64,000 nucleotides of DNA from Clavulina sp. PMI_390 (taxonomy: Eukaryota > Basidiomycota > Agaricomycetes > Cantharellales > Hydnaceae): positions 62,001 to 126,000 of the forward strand of contig WIDE01000069.1 in the NCBI GenBank assembly GCA_015039315.1, in the 5' to 3' direction. Positions 22,119 to 34,100 of this stretch are shown piece after piece. How positions within the stretch are numbered: position 1 is the first letter of the stretch; each line of letters begins with the position of its first letter. The notes under the pieces were generated by a model. It made no database searches, was not told where the DNA came from, and was given only the letters and a program-made list of their open reading frames with translations. A program made the translations under genes and the position numbers.

Positions 22119-22309
22119 GGATGCGAGGCGCATGATGTATTCGAAAGTGCTACATGGGATTTCTGACTTGTTACTACTATCTCTCCATCGTGAATCCATA
22201 GTAGTAGCCATTAAATTCATTTAAGGGATCTAGGATGAACAATCATCGATTTGAGCCCGTCCGTGACTGGTGTCAAGATCGTGACCGCCACTAACGATTC
22301 TTCGACACG

Positions 22310-23936
22310 ATGATAGGCTTGTTGACTTCACCTGTGGAGGTTCTGCTCCACATCATTGAGAAACTCCATGTCAAGGAAATCATTATCCTTCGAATGGTGA
22401 GTTATTCAGAGCTCAACGACACCCTTTGCTCACGAATAGGTCAAGACATGTCGGAAGATGGTAGAGGTTACGCAACAGAGAATCCTCTGGCTAAGGCTCC
22501 TTCAGATTCGCTGTGAAATATACTCGATCCCAGCTTCCACGTATAACTTGTCCTCCATGACATCCGCTCAAATGGAGCGAATAATGATCACCCCATACCT
22601 CTTCCTCCGCAAGCTTCTGTCTGAAGAACCGAGATGCCTACGCAAACGCACCGCCATGATTCCTTCAATTCCGCCTGAATTCCTACCTGATCCAGATTGC
22701 TTTATTCATTCTCCCCTCCCAGGCGGACGATATCTCCCAATGACAATACAGGGTGGCCAAGATCTCCTCTTGTACGATATGGGTGATCCGTACTCAGCTA
22801 CATCGCCTACAGCTTTGGAAAACTTCGAGAAAGAGGATACAGAAGTCCTCCCTTTCTCGCCCTGTCTGGTGGCACGGTGGGAAACCGATGAAAGGGTGGA
22901 TCAAACCAAATCGCTGGCACTGTCTCCGAACGAGGTATTTTTCGCGACTGGCAATGACGAAAGGTAACAAAATATATTATCCCCATCTTCGTATTTACTG
23001 ACATGACTTTTGTAAACTGTCCACATAGTATATCGTTTGCCAAATTCGTGTTCTCTACCGAAGAATCACACCCTGAGATCAAACGACACGCCCCACTGGA
23101 AATTTACGAAACTGTAGACTTCAATTTGGTGAATCGCAATGGTCAAGCGTATCTTGCTACTTTAATACCCCCACAAGTTCATCTTAGAAAAGTTGAGGGG
23201 GGACCGCTGGAGATTTACGCTAGCACGAATGAATCGGTACGAACGAGCAGTTCTCGTCTGCAAATGTCAATCTTGAACCCTTGCAAAGACTACCCTAGCT
23301 CCCCTAATAGATATCTACGACGATACGCTGGTGATCGGCTCAATGGGTACTCCTGTCGGTCTAGGGACAATTTCGTCCTATCGCCTCGAGGCCCCTTCTG
23401 GATCACTAGGACATTTGCAAGACGCCACGTCAACTACATACGATCGCCTTCTCTATACGACACGCATCGAATGTATTCTTCCCTCACCGTCACTCAACCT
23501 CCCAGTACATGGAGCGGGGCAGATTGGGCAAGTCTGGATGACGAAGCAAGATACCATTGAGGTTTATCACTGGATGGATCAATCCTCTCCTTCCGGTTCT
23601 GCTTACCCTCTCACCAAGTATCCGGTAATGGTTGCCAAAACTCGGCCAAGAGGCCAGCTAGGTTTCAACTCCGATACTTGCATCCTCCATGATCGTGTTA
23701 TCCATGTGTACGCTGAAGGAGAACCTTGCTACCTCTATGCCTACGCTAGCCTGCTCAAGGCTCCTGAAGATGATCCCGATTCCAAAGTTGAATCCAGCGA
23801 GCAAGAGACTCCAATGGTGATCTCATGGACGGAAGAAGAAGCATGGTGCGACGGCCTAGTCATCGACCCATGGAGGGGATGCATCTATACACACTTTCAA
23901 GACGCCCTTCACATATACGAGTTCGTCGACCCTTGA
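22310..23936 (+). CDS. F-box protein with propeller-like C-terminal region
   Basis: Probable substrate adaptor of an SCF ubiquitin ligase. Exon 1 (22310-22396) gives MIGLLTSPVEVLLHIIEKL and joins exon 2 (22440-22963) at VKTCRKMVEVTQQRILW, which together form an F-box of about 40 residues. Exon 3 starts at 23029. A last intron ends at about 23310, after which the frame continues to the TGA at 23934-23936. The rest (about 450 residues) has repeated short blocks such as SLALSPNEVFFATG and DTLVIGSMG, suggesting a beta-propeller, but no clear WD repeat. The donor of the last intron is ambiguous: the obvious GTACGA after NES does not keep frame, whereas weaker donors a few bases later do. Many such F-box genes exist in Agaricomycetes, and the target is unknown. 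Confidence 0.75.
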
Positions 23937-24008
23937 CACACTCACATTCACATGCAGAGGCAGCACAAATATTGTATTAGGTCAATACGAGATCAAGAAT
24001 TTGTATAA

Positions 24009-25390
24009 TTACTTCTTCTTGCTAGCGCCTTTCCGTTTCCTTGCCTCCGACTTCCCTCGGCCGGTATCGCTTGATTCAGCATTGCTTTCGGACGTAAAAC
24101 CATCATTGATATCATCTTCGGGGAGTTCTCCGTTGGCAGGTGGTGCGGATTTGGACAGAGGCAGGGCAGAGAAGCTCTTGCGGACAAGAGCGATTGCCCA
24201 AGTGTCCAAAAAGCTAGGAGCAGGCGCCATTGACTCGTCGAGGGGGACAGGATCATGGGCACCAATCTATCAATTGATTTGTTGGCGTTAAATCGGAACA
24301 AGTGTATGGGGAGTGAAGGAAAAAGACTCACGACGTAAACGTCAGTTCCGTCAACCATAAGATCGATCATCCTGCCAGTATTGCGCCCGGCGTCCTCGGC
24401 AGGGTCAGCTCCGCTAATTGGGACGCGAACCTTGCGCTTAACGCCCTTTTCGAGTGGGAGGCCTTTGGGTCCATAGGCAGTGAGCTTGGCCTGCTTCTGG
24501 AGGCGGTAGATGCGATCAAGGTCCCGCTTGCGATTGACGTGAGCAATACCGTGCTGGGCGCCAGATGTTACCAAGGCGAGGAAGATAAGGACCGAGCCCA
24601 GACCTGGCCGGAAGCGCTCGTAGTAGTAACCAGTGCCTATTCCATTTCATGGTCAGATATCTTATTTACGTCGTAAAGAATAATTGTTTGAGTCAAGATG
24701 ACACACCTCGCCATTTAGGAACGCCATTCTTATAAAAGAAGTCGTATCTAGGAGAGTAGTAGTAGCCGTGAGCAACGCTTTTGCATGAGCATATAACTCC
24801 ATTGAATGGCTGACCGTTCGCGTCCTTCCTTCTCGCGAAGAATCTTCGAAATGACACCAAGTCGAGCATAGCGCTCCTCGATATTCTTCACCCCAGGGTT
24901 CTTGTCCGGGCTAAATGAGTCTAGGTTCAGTTGAAGATTCTATCGTCAAGAGCTATGTTACGCACTGCATAGAAAGACTCTTCTTGCGGTATGCTTTGCC
25001 AATTTCCGCGGTGGTCGCAGTGTATGGGACGCCAAGGATAGAGTAGAAGGTCGTGCCTTTGCCTTTTCGAGGAGAAGAATTGTGAGCACTACACACAAGT
25101 CATGAGTGACGAAATAGTAGCAACCTTCAGCATCCTCCAGAGCTTGAACCAAGTCGAAGATTTCATGGTCCTCCTGCGCGCATGCTGTGTGAGTGTCATG
25201 GTATGGTACGGAATCCTATTTGAACTAACCTTGGTCCATCTTTGAACGATAAGATAATTGCGCGCGAAGGGAAAGAAAGCAGAGGACTGGTCATTATTGT
25301 GCTCCAGACGTGGCGATTGGTAAGAGCTCACGAGAAAGCTAGCCCGACAAGGGACAGCCAGACGAGACCTAAGAGCGCAAGACCGCGCAT
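24009..25390 (-). CDS. ERJ5: ER membrane J-protein, ERJ5-like
   Basis: Hsp70 co-chaperone of the ER membrane. Exons 25390-25332, 25239-25230, 25173-25125, 25056-24966, 24910-24815, 24747-24707, 24636-24332 and 24266-24009 sum to 909 nt (302 residues). A signal sequence (MRGLALLGLVWLSLVGLAFS) precedes WTKEDHEIFDLV. The J domain follows: TTFYSILGVPYTAT, IGKAYRKKSLSM, then HPD created across an intron, and ERYDFFYKNGVPKWRGTGYYY, which is diagnostic for ERJ5. A hydrophobic stretch (GSVLIFLALV) is the membrane helix. The cytosolic tail ends in a basic KRKGASKKK. Exon 2 is a 10-nt micro-exon; without it the family motif SWTKED is not made. The model keeps frame throughout. Confidence 0.88.
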
Positions 25391-25864
25391 TTTGGCGAGC
25401 TTTTAGGATCGGAAGTGTTCAGGAGGTGGTTTTTCCAGAAAACCAGATGAGGGAGTGACGAAGAACCAAAAATTTGGCTGCCAGCGGGGAAGGTTTGTTA
25501 CAGGTTGTGACCTGTGACATTAGGTTTCCCACGCCTCCTCACCTTTGAATTCCCGCCACCGACCAGTAGTCACGCCGTATGCAACCCACAGTCATTGTTG
25601 CTGTACTGTTGCCGATAATCGGAGCGCATTCAATCACCACAAAGGAAACATTTTTTTTTTACTTCACCGTGATAGCGGTACATGTATGTTTTTTTACACT
25701 ATCAACACGTAATAGAAGGATTTTGCGAAATGATGAACGACCGCGTGGTGCAGAGTTTCTACCTCACAACCTTGCCCTCCTCCCACTGCCATCCTTGGGT
25801 GTATATATAGACCACGGCACACGACCACCATTTCTCCCCATCTCCCATCTCCCAAACCACCCAG
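25391..25864. other. Divergent promoter region, ERJ5 / ABC transporter
   Basis: These 474 bp separate two divergent starts. A T-run lies at 25650-25661. The open frame from 25579 (+) is not supported as coding because the transporter start is found downstream at 25865. Confidence 0.45.
25802..25809 (+). promoter_or_regulatory. TATA box of the ABC transporter gene
   Basis: TATATATA lies 56-63 bp before the proposed start codon at 25865 and supports that start. Confidence 0.45.
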
Positions 25865-28800
25865 ATGCCAGTGGAGATGGTGGTTTCCACGATATTCTCT
25901 GCCGTGACAACTTCTCACAAGTAAATCACCTCACCGTGTTCACGTCTCCACACGTCGATTTCTCACCTCTTTTGGTAGCTTATGGGCGGATTCTCGCACC
26001 ATTCCCGTATATCTTGCTGTCGTATCCTTTCTTTTAGTGGCCTCAACAACAATCTCTCACCTTCGTCGCACATCACTCGACAAAGTTGAACTCGAGCCAT
26101 CCAACATCATAACCCGAGTATGGTGGATCATTAAGACTCACGGTGTAACCTTATTTCTGCTGCGGGCTCTTCGACTCGGGTCTTGCATTGTTCTCCTTTT
26201 CCTGAACATCATTTCCACTGTCAACTCCACCGGTGTCTCTGGCACCACTGAGCCTTACTATCGTGCTATCACATTGGCAGAAACGATCTTCTTCGTATGG
26301 GACCATTTCGTCTGGTCCACAGCAGTCTACTAACTACATGCACAGGTATATGCGGCAGCCTTGTCCTTTGGTACTCTGGCCTTCCGTGTGCAAGAACGAC
26401 ATGTTGCTGTAAGGCATGTAATCGTGTTGTTCCTTGCAGAGTTTGGAGTGTATTTCTACCGAGATATCTACCCGCTCTGCACGTATACAAAGGAGCCGAT
26501 GGACATCACCGAGGGCAAGCTCCTTTGGGTCAGATTAGGGCTCCTTGCACTTGTCTCTCTCGTCATTCCCTTCGTTGCTCCGCGCGAGTACAACCCCATT
26601 GATCCCGAAGTGCGTCCAAACTCGCGTTTCGACATAAAGCACCACGAAAATGACGCGTTATATCCACCTAGAATCCTAATGAACCAAACCCCGAGCAATT
26701 GGCATCTACAGCATCGCTGATCTCGTTTAGCTTTATGAGCAGCTTGATCGCCACGAGCTCCAAGAACCCACATATCCCCTTTGACCTTCTTCCGACTCTC
26801 GGCGACCGCGATAGAGCGGCATATCTTAATGAGTTCTCTCGAGACTATGTCCGTCCTTCTGTGGCAAAGAGACGTGGTTCATTCCGTTGGAGATTGCTCA
26901 CGATGTGGTGTGAGTTCTTCGCTATAACTTACTTTTCACCTCTTCTGAATTTCTCTCTCTCTCTCATAGGGAGACGATTCGCCGTCATGTTCGGCTGGAC
27001 ATTTTCGCGCGCTGTCTGGGCCTTCCTCGTCCCGATGTCCCTGAACCAGATCCTGAGAATTATCGAAACAAAAGGAAAGGGCGCCACTCTTCGCCCATGG
27101 TAAAGGATTTATTCCCCTTAGCTCTAGTAGATTGACTGACGAATTCCGCTTAGGGTCTGGATCATTGTATTCTTCATCGCTCCCGTGCTCTCGACAGTCT
27201 CATTCCAGATGCACATCTACAACTCGGTCTGTTTATTATTTGACCTGACACACTGTTCGTTGGGACTAACCATTAATCTATAGGCCCATCTCGTTGTTCA
27301 AATGGAATCCATCCTCACGCAAGCCATTTTCGAGCACGCGCTTCGTATCCGTATGAAGACCACCCCGAGCGACGATTCAAAAGCAGTCAAGGGCGCTAAA
27401 GGAGGCAAGGCGAACAACTTGGAGGGCAAAATCAACAACCTCATCTCCTCGGACGTGGGCTACATCGCTCAATCATGGGAGGTCATCAGCACGGTATTCT
27501 CTCTGCCGTTCCAGGCGACCTTCTCAATTGGATTCCTGTATACATTGCTTGGATGGAGGTGCGTCTATCCAACTGCGATGAAGCGCCGTAGTCTCTTGCT
27601 CATTACTACCCCTGTCACGAACGTATAGCGCCCTTGTTGGCTTGGCGATCCTTCTGCTAGGCATGTACGTCCCTGGCAAAATCGCTCAGCGCATCCATGC
27701 TGTCCAAGTACTTCAGTCGAAAGCGGTAAGCAGTATCCGTTTCTGTAATGATCCATCCGATACTCACGCGTGCTTCCAGACCGATGCTCGGGTTCAAACC
27801 GTTACTGAAAGTAAGTACCAGTCATTTGGCCCAGAATATTTATCTGTAGCCTCATATATTCGTTTTGTGTAGCACTGGGTGTTATCCGACTCATCAAGAT
27901 GTTCGGCTACGAGAGCAAGATCCAAGCGGAGATCAGTGAGAAACGAAAAGCGGAGGTCGATCTTGTCAAGAGACGGTATTATATTAGAACTGTCAACGAG
28001 GTGTACAAGTACGTAGCCCAATTCGTTCAGCTCACTACTTGCGGACCAAGCACTAACGGGATGTGATGTTGGTAAACCTATAGTTGGCTTCTCCCCGTGT
28101 TCACCAGTCAGTTATCTTCTCGTCCTTTTGCTACCACCTGCTCACCACATATCACTTCAGTGCTGGTCACCTTCTTCACCTACACATATGTGATGGGAAA
28201 GCCTCTCACCGGTATGCCACTTCCTCAATGACGACTTGTGCTGATCGCTGACTCTTTGCTCTCCAGCCTCAACAGTCAGCCATACCTCTCATTCACTCCC
28301 CATGGCCATCACTAAAATCGCGTGCACCATAGGTCTTCTCTTCCATTGCAGTGTTCGAGACCCTCAGGAATGAGGTTGGTCCATCACAAAGCATCTGTCA
28401 AGCTTCCATAAACTCACTCAATTGTCAAATCAGCTTAATCGCTTCAATGAGTGGGTCCCCAGCTTCATTGCTGCTACTGTCAGCATGGACCGTTTGGATG
28501 GTGCGCCCGGTCTTGTTTACATAACATGTGCTTTGCAAACTTTGACGTCTCACCAATTTTTCCAGATTTCTTATATAACGTTCGTAAGATGGCATTACCG
28601 AGCCCTGCACGCCTCGCTGACATATCAAGCAGACTGAAGTTTTGGACCGATTCGTCGAAGATGATAGAGACAACCTGGAGGGTTTCCTTCCACCTGTCGC
28701 CGATCCGGAGGTCCTGGGTTTCCATAATGCCACCTTCGCTTGGGATAGCTCTTCTGATTTCGCCGATTCCTCGACTTCGGTTGCTCTACCAGGCACCCCG

Positions 28801-31800
28801 AGCACCTCTAGTTCAAGCAACTGGCGCAATTTCCGGCTTCAGATACCCGGTGATCTACAGTTCAAGCAGGGTGTGCTAAATCTGATATTGGGTCCAACTG
28901 GTTCAGGAAAGACATCCATGTTGCTAGCGCTCCTTGGAGAAATGCACGCCATCCACACCGGTCCGGACTCATGGTATAATCTCCCAAGGAAGAACGGCGT
29001 CGCGTACGCATCCCAATCCCCCTGGATATTGAATCGAACGATCAAGGTGATATATCTTATGAACATTTTATCTTGCCCCCCACCTCAACAAACAAAACAT
29101 TTAGGATAACATTCTTTTTGGCGAAGAGTATGACGCTGCGCGGTATCAAGCTGGTTCGTGTCTTCATGTGCTGTCCCCCATCATCTTTTGTTCTCAGAAC
29201 ACCCACAGTACTTTCTCAATGCGCGCTTGAGCCCGATCTGGCACTTTTCCAGGTAAGCAAACAATTTACCTCACCTCAATTGCTTCCTCAATACATTTGA
29301 TTCGTAAAATAGGCTGGAGATCAGACCGAAGTATGACTCCCTCTCCGCTTCGTATGATGACATCCTCACACCCCATGCAACATTTCTCGTAGGTGGGAGA
29401 GAAAGGGCTGACCTTGAGGTGAGTCGTTAACCGTACTTGTCAATATGAGTGGGCTGATAAAGGGTCATCAATTAGTGGCGGTCAAAAAGCTCGCCTAAGC
29501 CTTGCCCGCGCCGTTTACTCCAAGGTAGCTTCAACTAGTTTCCTCTCACATCTCGTGACTCATTGCCGCCAATGATTACGATCCATGCAGGCCCAGGTTG
29601 TATTGCTGGATGATATCCTCTCGGCCCTGGATGTTCATACCGCCCGTTCTGTTGCGGAGAACTGCCTTGCTGGAGAAGTATTGCGGGGGCGAACAGTGAT
29701 CCTTGTCACTCACAATGTGGCTCTTACTGCCAAGTTTGCTCGGTTCTTTGTGACCATTGCCGCCGATGGCTCTATCTCGGGTAGCGATTCCTTCGCTGGT
29801 GCTTTGAAAAATCCGGACGTGCAGGAAGAACTAGAGGAGGACAAACTGGCCATCCAGAAGGCTAATCAAGTCATTGATGATTCGCTGTCACCATCCACCA
29901 AACCAGAGGCGCCGAAGGCAAACGGCAAGCTCGTTGTGGCTGAAGAAGTCAAGGTTGGTCGGGTCACAGGTCGAGCAGGTGCGTAGTTAATGCCTTCGAC
30001 TTTGTTTGAATCACTGACTCCACACCCTAGTCCTACTTTTCCTCTCCAGCATGGGAAATCCTGTCTTTTGGATCACCTGGTGGGGGCTGAACTTGGTCAA
30101 CGAGACCTTCCTCGTGTAAGTCACCAATGTTAATTATACGTACCAGTGGATAAAGCTGACCCTGTGTTCTTAGCTTCCTCTCTTGGTGGCTGGGTCAATG
30201 GGCACTTGCTTACGAACAAGCTGACGATCCCTCCGAGGTTTCTGTGCCGCAGTGGGTCCACTATACGTCCACATAGACAGCGATGCTAACACACATGCTA
30301 GCTATATGACTCGTTATGTCCTCTTGATCCTCGTTTGCCTCGGCATATATGGTGAGTTAGTCGACTCTCGGTACACGAATAATACTGATTCCGTTCTGTA
30401 GTTTGTGTAAGCGAGTTTACGTCCACCGTCTTGAGCACATGTTCCTCATGTCTTCCACCAGCTTTGGGCAAACATGATCTTTGGTGTCACTCGAGCTGCA
30501 ACCAGGATCCACAACCGTCTCGTGCATTCGATTCTAGGTACCACCTTGCGCTTCCTGGACACCACTCCGGTCGGACGGATTGTGTCTCGATTTACACAAG
30601 ATATCCAGACAGTAGATACTACGTTATCGGCACATGTCCGCAACATTTCGGCCCTCACTTCTGCCATTATTCTCAAGCTCGGCACGGTCGTCTTCTTTAG
30701 CCCAATTTACATTTTCCCTGGCATGGCTCTAGCCGGGGTGGCCTTCATCATCGGCAGAGTCTATATGAAGGCACAACTCTCTGTGAAGCGGTGAGTATTT
30801 TACAGATTCTCTTCTCGCATGCCTTGAGTTCCTGACTCTTTCACAGTGAGCGGAGCAACCGCCGTTCACCCGTCTTCTCGACCTTTGGGACTGCTATTAG
30901 TGGCTTAACGAGTATCAGAGCCTATAGCGCTGAAACTGCTTTCCAGAAAGAGTTACTAGAGCTAGTTGATGCATATACGAGAGCGTCGCGCGCATTTTTC
31001 AACCTAAACAGGTGCGTGTCCGCAATAACTCGTTCTTAGCGGTCTAGCACACCAACTGACGGAACAATGCAGGTGGATGGGGGTACGAATTGACTTCTTG
31101 GGCGCCATTTTCACCACAAGTCTTGTGATGTAAGCGCGCTCACCTTACTCTCAAGTTCCCATACTCACCCACAATGAAAGTCATCTGGTGTACTTCTCCA
31201 CATCCACCAATGCATCAATAGCTGGTCTTCAACTGAGCCAGGCTGTTGTATTTTCTAGTATCCTTCTATGGTGGTGAGTGGAATTTACGCCCCAAGGATC
31301 CCCGCAATTTCAAACTTCTTTTTCCGTATAGGGTGCGATTCATGAACGAAGCGGAAATCTCTGGTAAGTTTTTCTAATCACCCGGTCGCTTTCTGTATTG
31401 CTCACGCCTTGTCCGTAGCTATCAGCCTCGAGCGGATCCAACAGTACCTAGACATAGAGCACGAGGCTCCTCCTTCCGCAGGTGGAGTCCCTCCCGCAGC
31501 TTGGCCCACGAGCGGCGACATCGTTGTCAAAGATCTCTCTGCCAGGTACTCAACCGACGGGCCTGAGGTCTTGCACAAGCTTTCATTCACCATCAAGTCT
31601 GGCGAGAAGATCGGTGTCGTTGGTCGGACCGGCTCTGGAAAATCCTCGCTTACTCTGAGTTTGCTTCGACTGATCCCGACCGACGGAAACGTTCTATATG
31701 ATGGGCGGAACACCCGGAGCGTCAACTTGGAGGAGTTGCGGAAGTCTGTCACGATCATCCCGCAGCAGCCAGAACTCTTAGTGCGTATACTTCCAGGCTG

Positions 31801-32388
31801 TTATTCACTACAATGGTGATCCTTATCACAATGTCTCTTTAGTCTGGAACAATCAGGCAAAACCTGGATCCTTTCGGTGCGCATGATGATGCTGCATTGA
31901 ACGACGCTCTGCGATCCGCCGGATTGTTCAGTCTCCAAGCCGAGCTGCCTGAAGATCAGCGCATCACCCTTGACTCTAAAGTGGGCAGTGGAGGCGGAAA
32001 CTTCTCAGTTGGCCAGCGGCAGATTATCGCTTTGGCTCGGGCACTTGTGAGGAGGAGCAAACTTCTCATTCTGGATGAAGCTACGGCCTCGCTGGGTACG
32101 CTGGTCTCGTTCAATCTTCGGAAATATGGCTCACTTTTTTATGTAGATCATGCTACTGATAACCTCGTCCAAGAGACCCTGAAGACCGAGTTCAGCGATG
32201 TTACCCTGATCACCGTCGCCCATCGCCTTGAGACAGTGATGAATGCTGATAAAATCATGGTCTTAGATGCTGGCAATATAGCCCAATATGATTCCCCTAG
32301 GAATTTACTAGCAGCTGATGGAGGGTCATTCAAGTCCCTCGTGGACGGCAGTGGCGACCGTGAGAGGCTGTATGAATTGGTGAAGTAG
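25865..32388 (+). CDS. ABCC (MRP-type) full-length ABC transporter
   Basis: ATP-driven exporter, probably vacuolar or plasma-membrane; ABCC proteins move glutathione conjugates, metals or other anions. Exon 1 (25865-25920) gives MPVEMVVSTIFSAVTTSH and joins exon 2 at 25979, giving a first helix (TIPVYLAVVSFLLVAS). N-terminal helices (TMD0) precede PNPEQLASTASLISFSFMSS and the first core TMD (about 26700-28450). NBD1: Walker A GPTGSGKTS, Q loop AYASQSPW, signature TLSGGQKARLSLARA formed across an intron, Walker B VVLLDDILSALD (Asp replaces the catalytic Glu, as usual in ABCC NBD1), VTHN. The second TMD spans about 30000-31400. NBD2: GRTGSGKSS, FSVGQRQIIALARALV, LLILDEATAS, TVAHRLE. The last intron is about 32095-32145 and the stop at 32386-32388. 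About 20 exons are present; not every junction was fixed. No frameshift was noticed. Confidence 0.88.
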
Positions 32389-32610
32389 GCTATCAGTCAT
32401 CTTAGACTATTGTGACCTAGTACACTGGTCGAAATTGTTGTATGGACAATATAGTGCTATCGAGTGAGAGCTCATATCCATGCATGACCCGGGCGAAAAA
32501 TGAATTAAGTGGCAGTCCGAAGTGTGTGTGTTCCACTGTCTCTTATCAGATACAGTCTAGGCGCTTCACCCAGTCTCACGCTTAAGCCAACGCGACTCTT
32601 ACCCTGGACC

Positions 32611-33938
32611 ATGAATTCGGAGTCGGTCCCTGTTATTGACCTTTCAGATTCGTCTCCTACCTTCGATATAAGTGGAGCGATCAAGGACCTCGGCTTTCTA
32701 GCCCTTAAATCACCACAAGAACCCTCAACAGCCCAAGTAGTCGAGCTCTTCAGCATTGCAGAGGATTTCTTTCTGAATGAATCTCTTGCTGAAAAAGAAA
32801 GATGCGGAATTACGGTAGAGAACAAAGGTTGGGTGAAGAAGGGGCAGGAAATGTGGGCTATTTCTCGATGCCGCGTTGAGCTTGGTGGCCATGATCCCAA
32901 CTTGCTCGTTCGATCCTAGTCTCGATCCAAAGTCAAATCCTCGAGGCGATAATAAAGAGTTGAGGCCTCCCATACGCTAACTATATCCTGCCAACGAACT
33001 CATTGTTGAATACGCAGGGTGTTCAATATCGCTATGTTCTCCCAAACTGGAGAGCCCACCCAGCCCCTCCCAGCTCGTCTAGCTCAACACACTCCGACAC
33101 TGGCAGCATTCGCCAAGTCATGTCATGTCCTTTGCATGACTCTGCTAGAAGCCTTTTCAGTTGACATGAACGTCAGTTTTTCTACTCTCGCGTTGGGCGG
33201 AGGATTCACTGATAGCGACAGCTCTATACATATAGTTGCCCAAGGATTACTTCACATCGCGTCATAACTTCGAGGAGGCGAATAGATCAATATTGAGACT
33301 ACTTTACTATCCTCCAGTAGAAGATTTGCCTGGTGATGTCTCGCAAAGCACGGCTCCCGACATTCGAGCCGGAGCTCACAGCGACTATGGGACACTTACA
33401 CTGCTCTTCCAGGTGTGACGACCTTATTTATTTTCTTCCTCAAGGCCCATCCGGAGCTGATGAACTTCTACATTGCTCAGAAAAGCGTTGGCGGCCTTCA
33501 AATCCTCATGCCTGGAGCCTCTCCAGACGAGCAGCCCCGATGGCTTGACGCCCCCGTCATCCCAGAGTCTGTCCTCGTCAACATTGGCGACTCGTTTGAC
33601 TTTTGGACTGGCGGCCGGTTCCCTTCGACCCAACACCGCGTCGTTTCACCAAGAAATGCGGATGAGGCAGTCGCCCGATTCTCAATCGCCTTCTTTTTGT
33701 ATGTTCTATCACATCCATTCGCTTGCAAGAACGAAGCAGAGTAACCCTTCTGCTTTTCAGGCAAGCATCAGATGACGAAACTCTGGTGAGAATACCACAG
33801 TCGGTGGACAACCAAGAGGATGAAAGGAGTGTCATTCGGCGTTTCGGGATAGATCCCTCAGCTAAGCTCACAGCTAAGGAGTGGCTAATGCAACGTCTCA
33901 ATCCCACATATACGGGAAGAAAGGAGGCCAGTGCCTGA
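32611..33938 (+). CDS. 2-oxoglutarate/Fe(II)-dependent dioxygenase, isopenicillin-N-synthase-like
   Basis: Soluble oxygenase of the 2OG-Fe(II) superfamily (DIOX_N plus 2OG domain); the substrate is unknown. Exons 32611-32852, 32920-32958, 33018-33171, 33236-33412, 33481-33698 and 33761-33938 sum to 1008 nt (335 residues). N-terminal PVIDLSDSS, then NKGWVKKGQE, LDPKSNPRGDNKEVFNIAMF. The iron site is AHSDYGTLTLLFQ (His and Asp) plus the distal His in STQHRVVSP; 2-oxoglutarate binding is in RFSIAFFL. The acceptor at 33480 is chosen because it rejoins LLFQ to KSVGGLQIL, as the family has it. An acceptor at 33444 is also in frame and would add 12 residues. The gene lies just after the ABC transporter on the same strand, but it has its own leader. 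Confidence 0.88.
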
Positions 33939-34100
33939 GAAACTAGATCACTTCCAGTCTGATATCGGTCGTACCAAGCGCCTGTCACCGTGATGTAATA
34001 TGCTCCCGAATATGATTGTTGTCGATATCCGCGCCCGAGCAATGAATGGAAGTCAAACAATGATTGATGCTCGTTAGCAGCGTGAAGGAATAGGAAATAG

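Noticed and set aside
23003..23560. 185-codon frame running through the F-box gene exons
   Set aside because: It begins as the true exon 3 but then reads through the last intron into a different frame; the F-box model continues in the frame ending at 23936.
25579..26037. 152-codon frame before the ABC transporter, possible separate gene or first exon
   Set aside because: A TATA box at 25802 and an ATG at 25865 with a clean GT-AG junction (25921-25978) explain the transporter's N-terminus in another frame.
33333..33548. Frame reading GPSGADELL after LLFQ in the 2OG oxygenase, suggesting a frameshift
   Set aside because: With the acceptor at 33480 the family sequence continues directly as KSVGGLQ, so no frameshift is needed.
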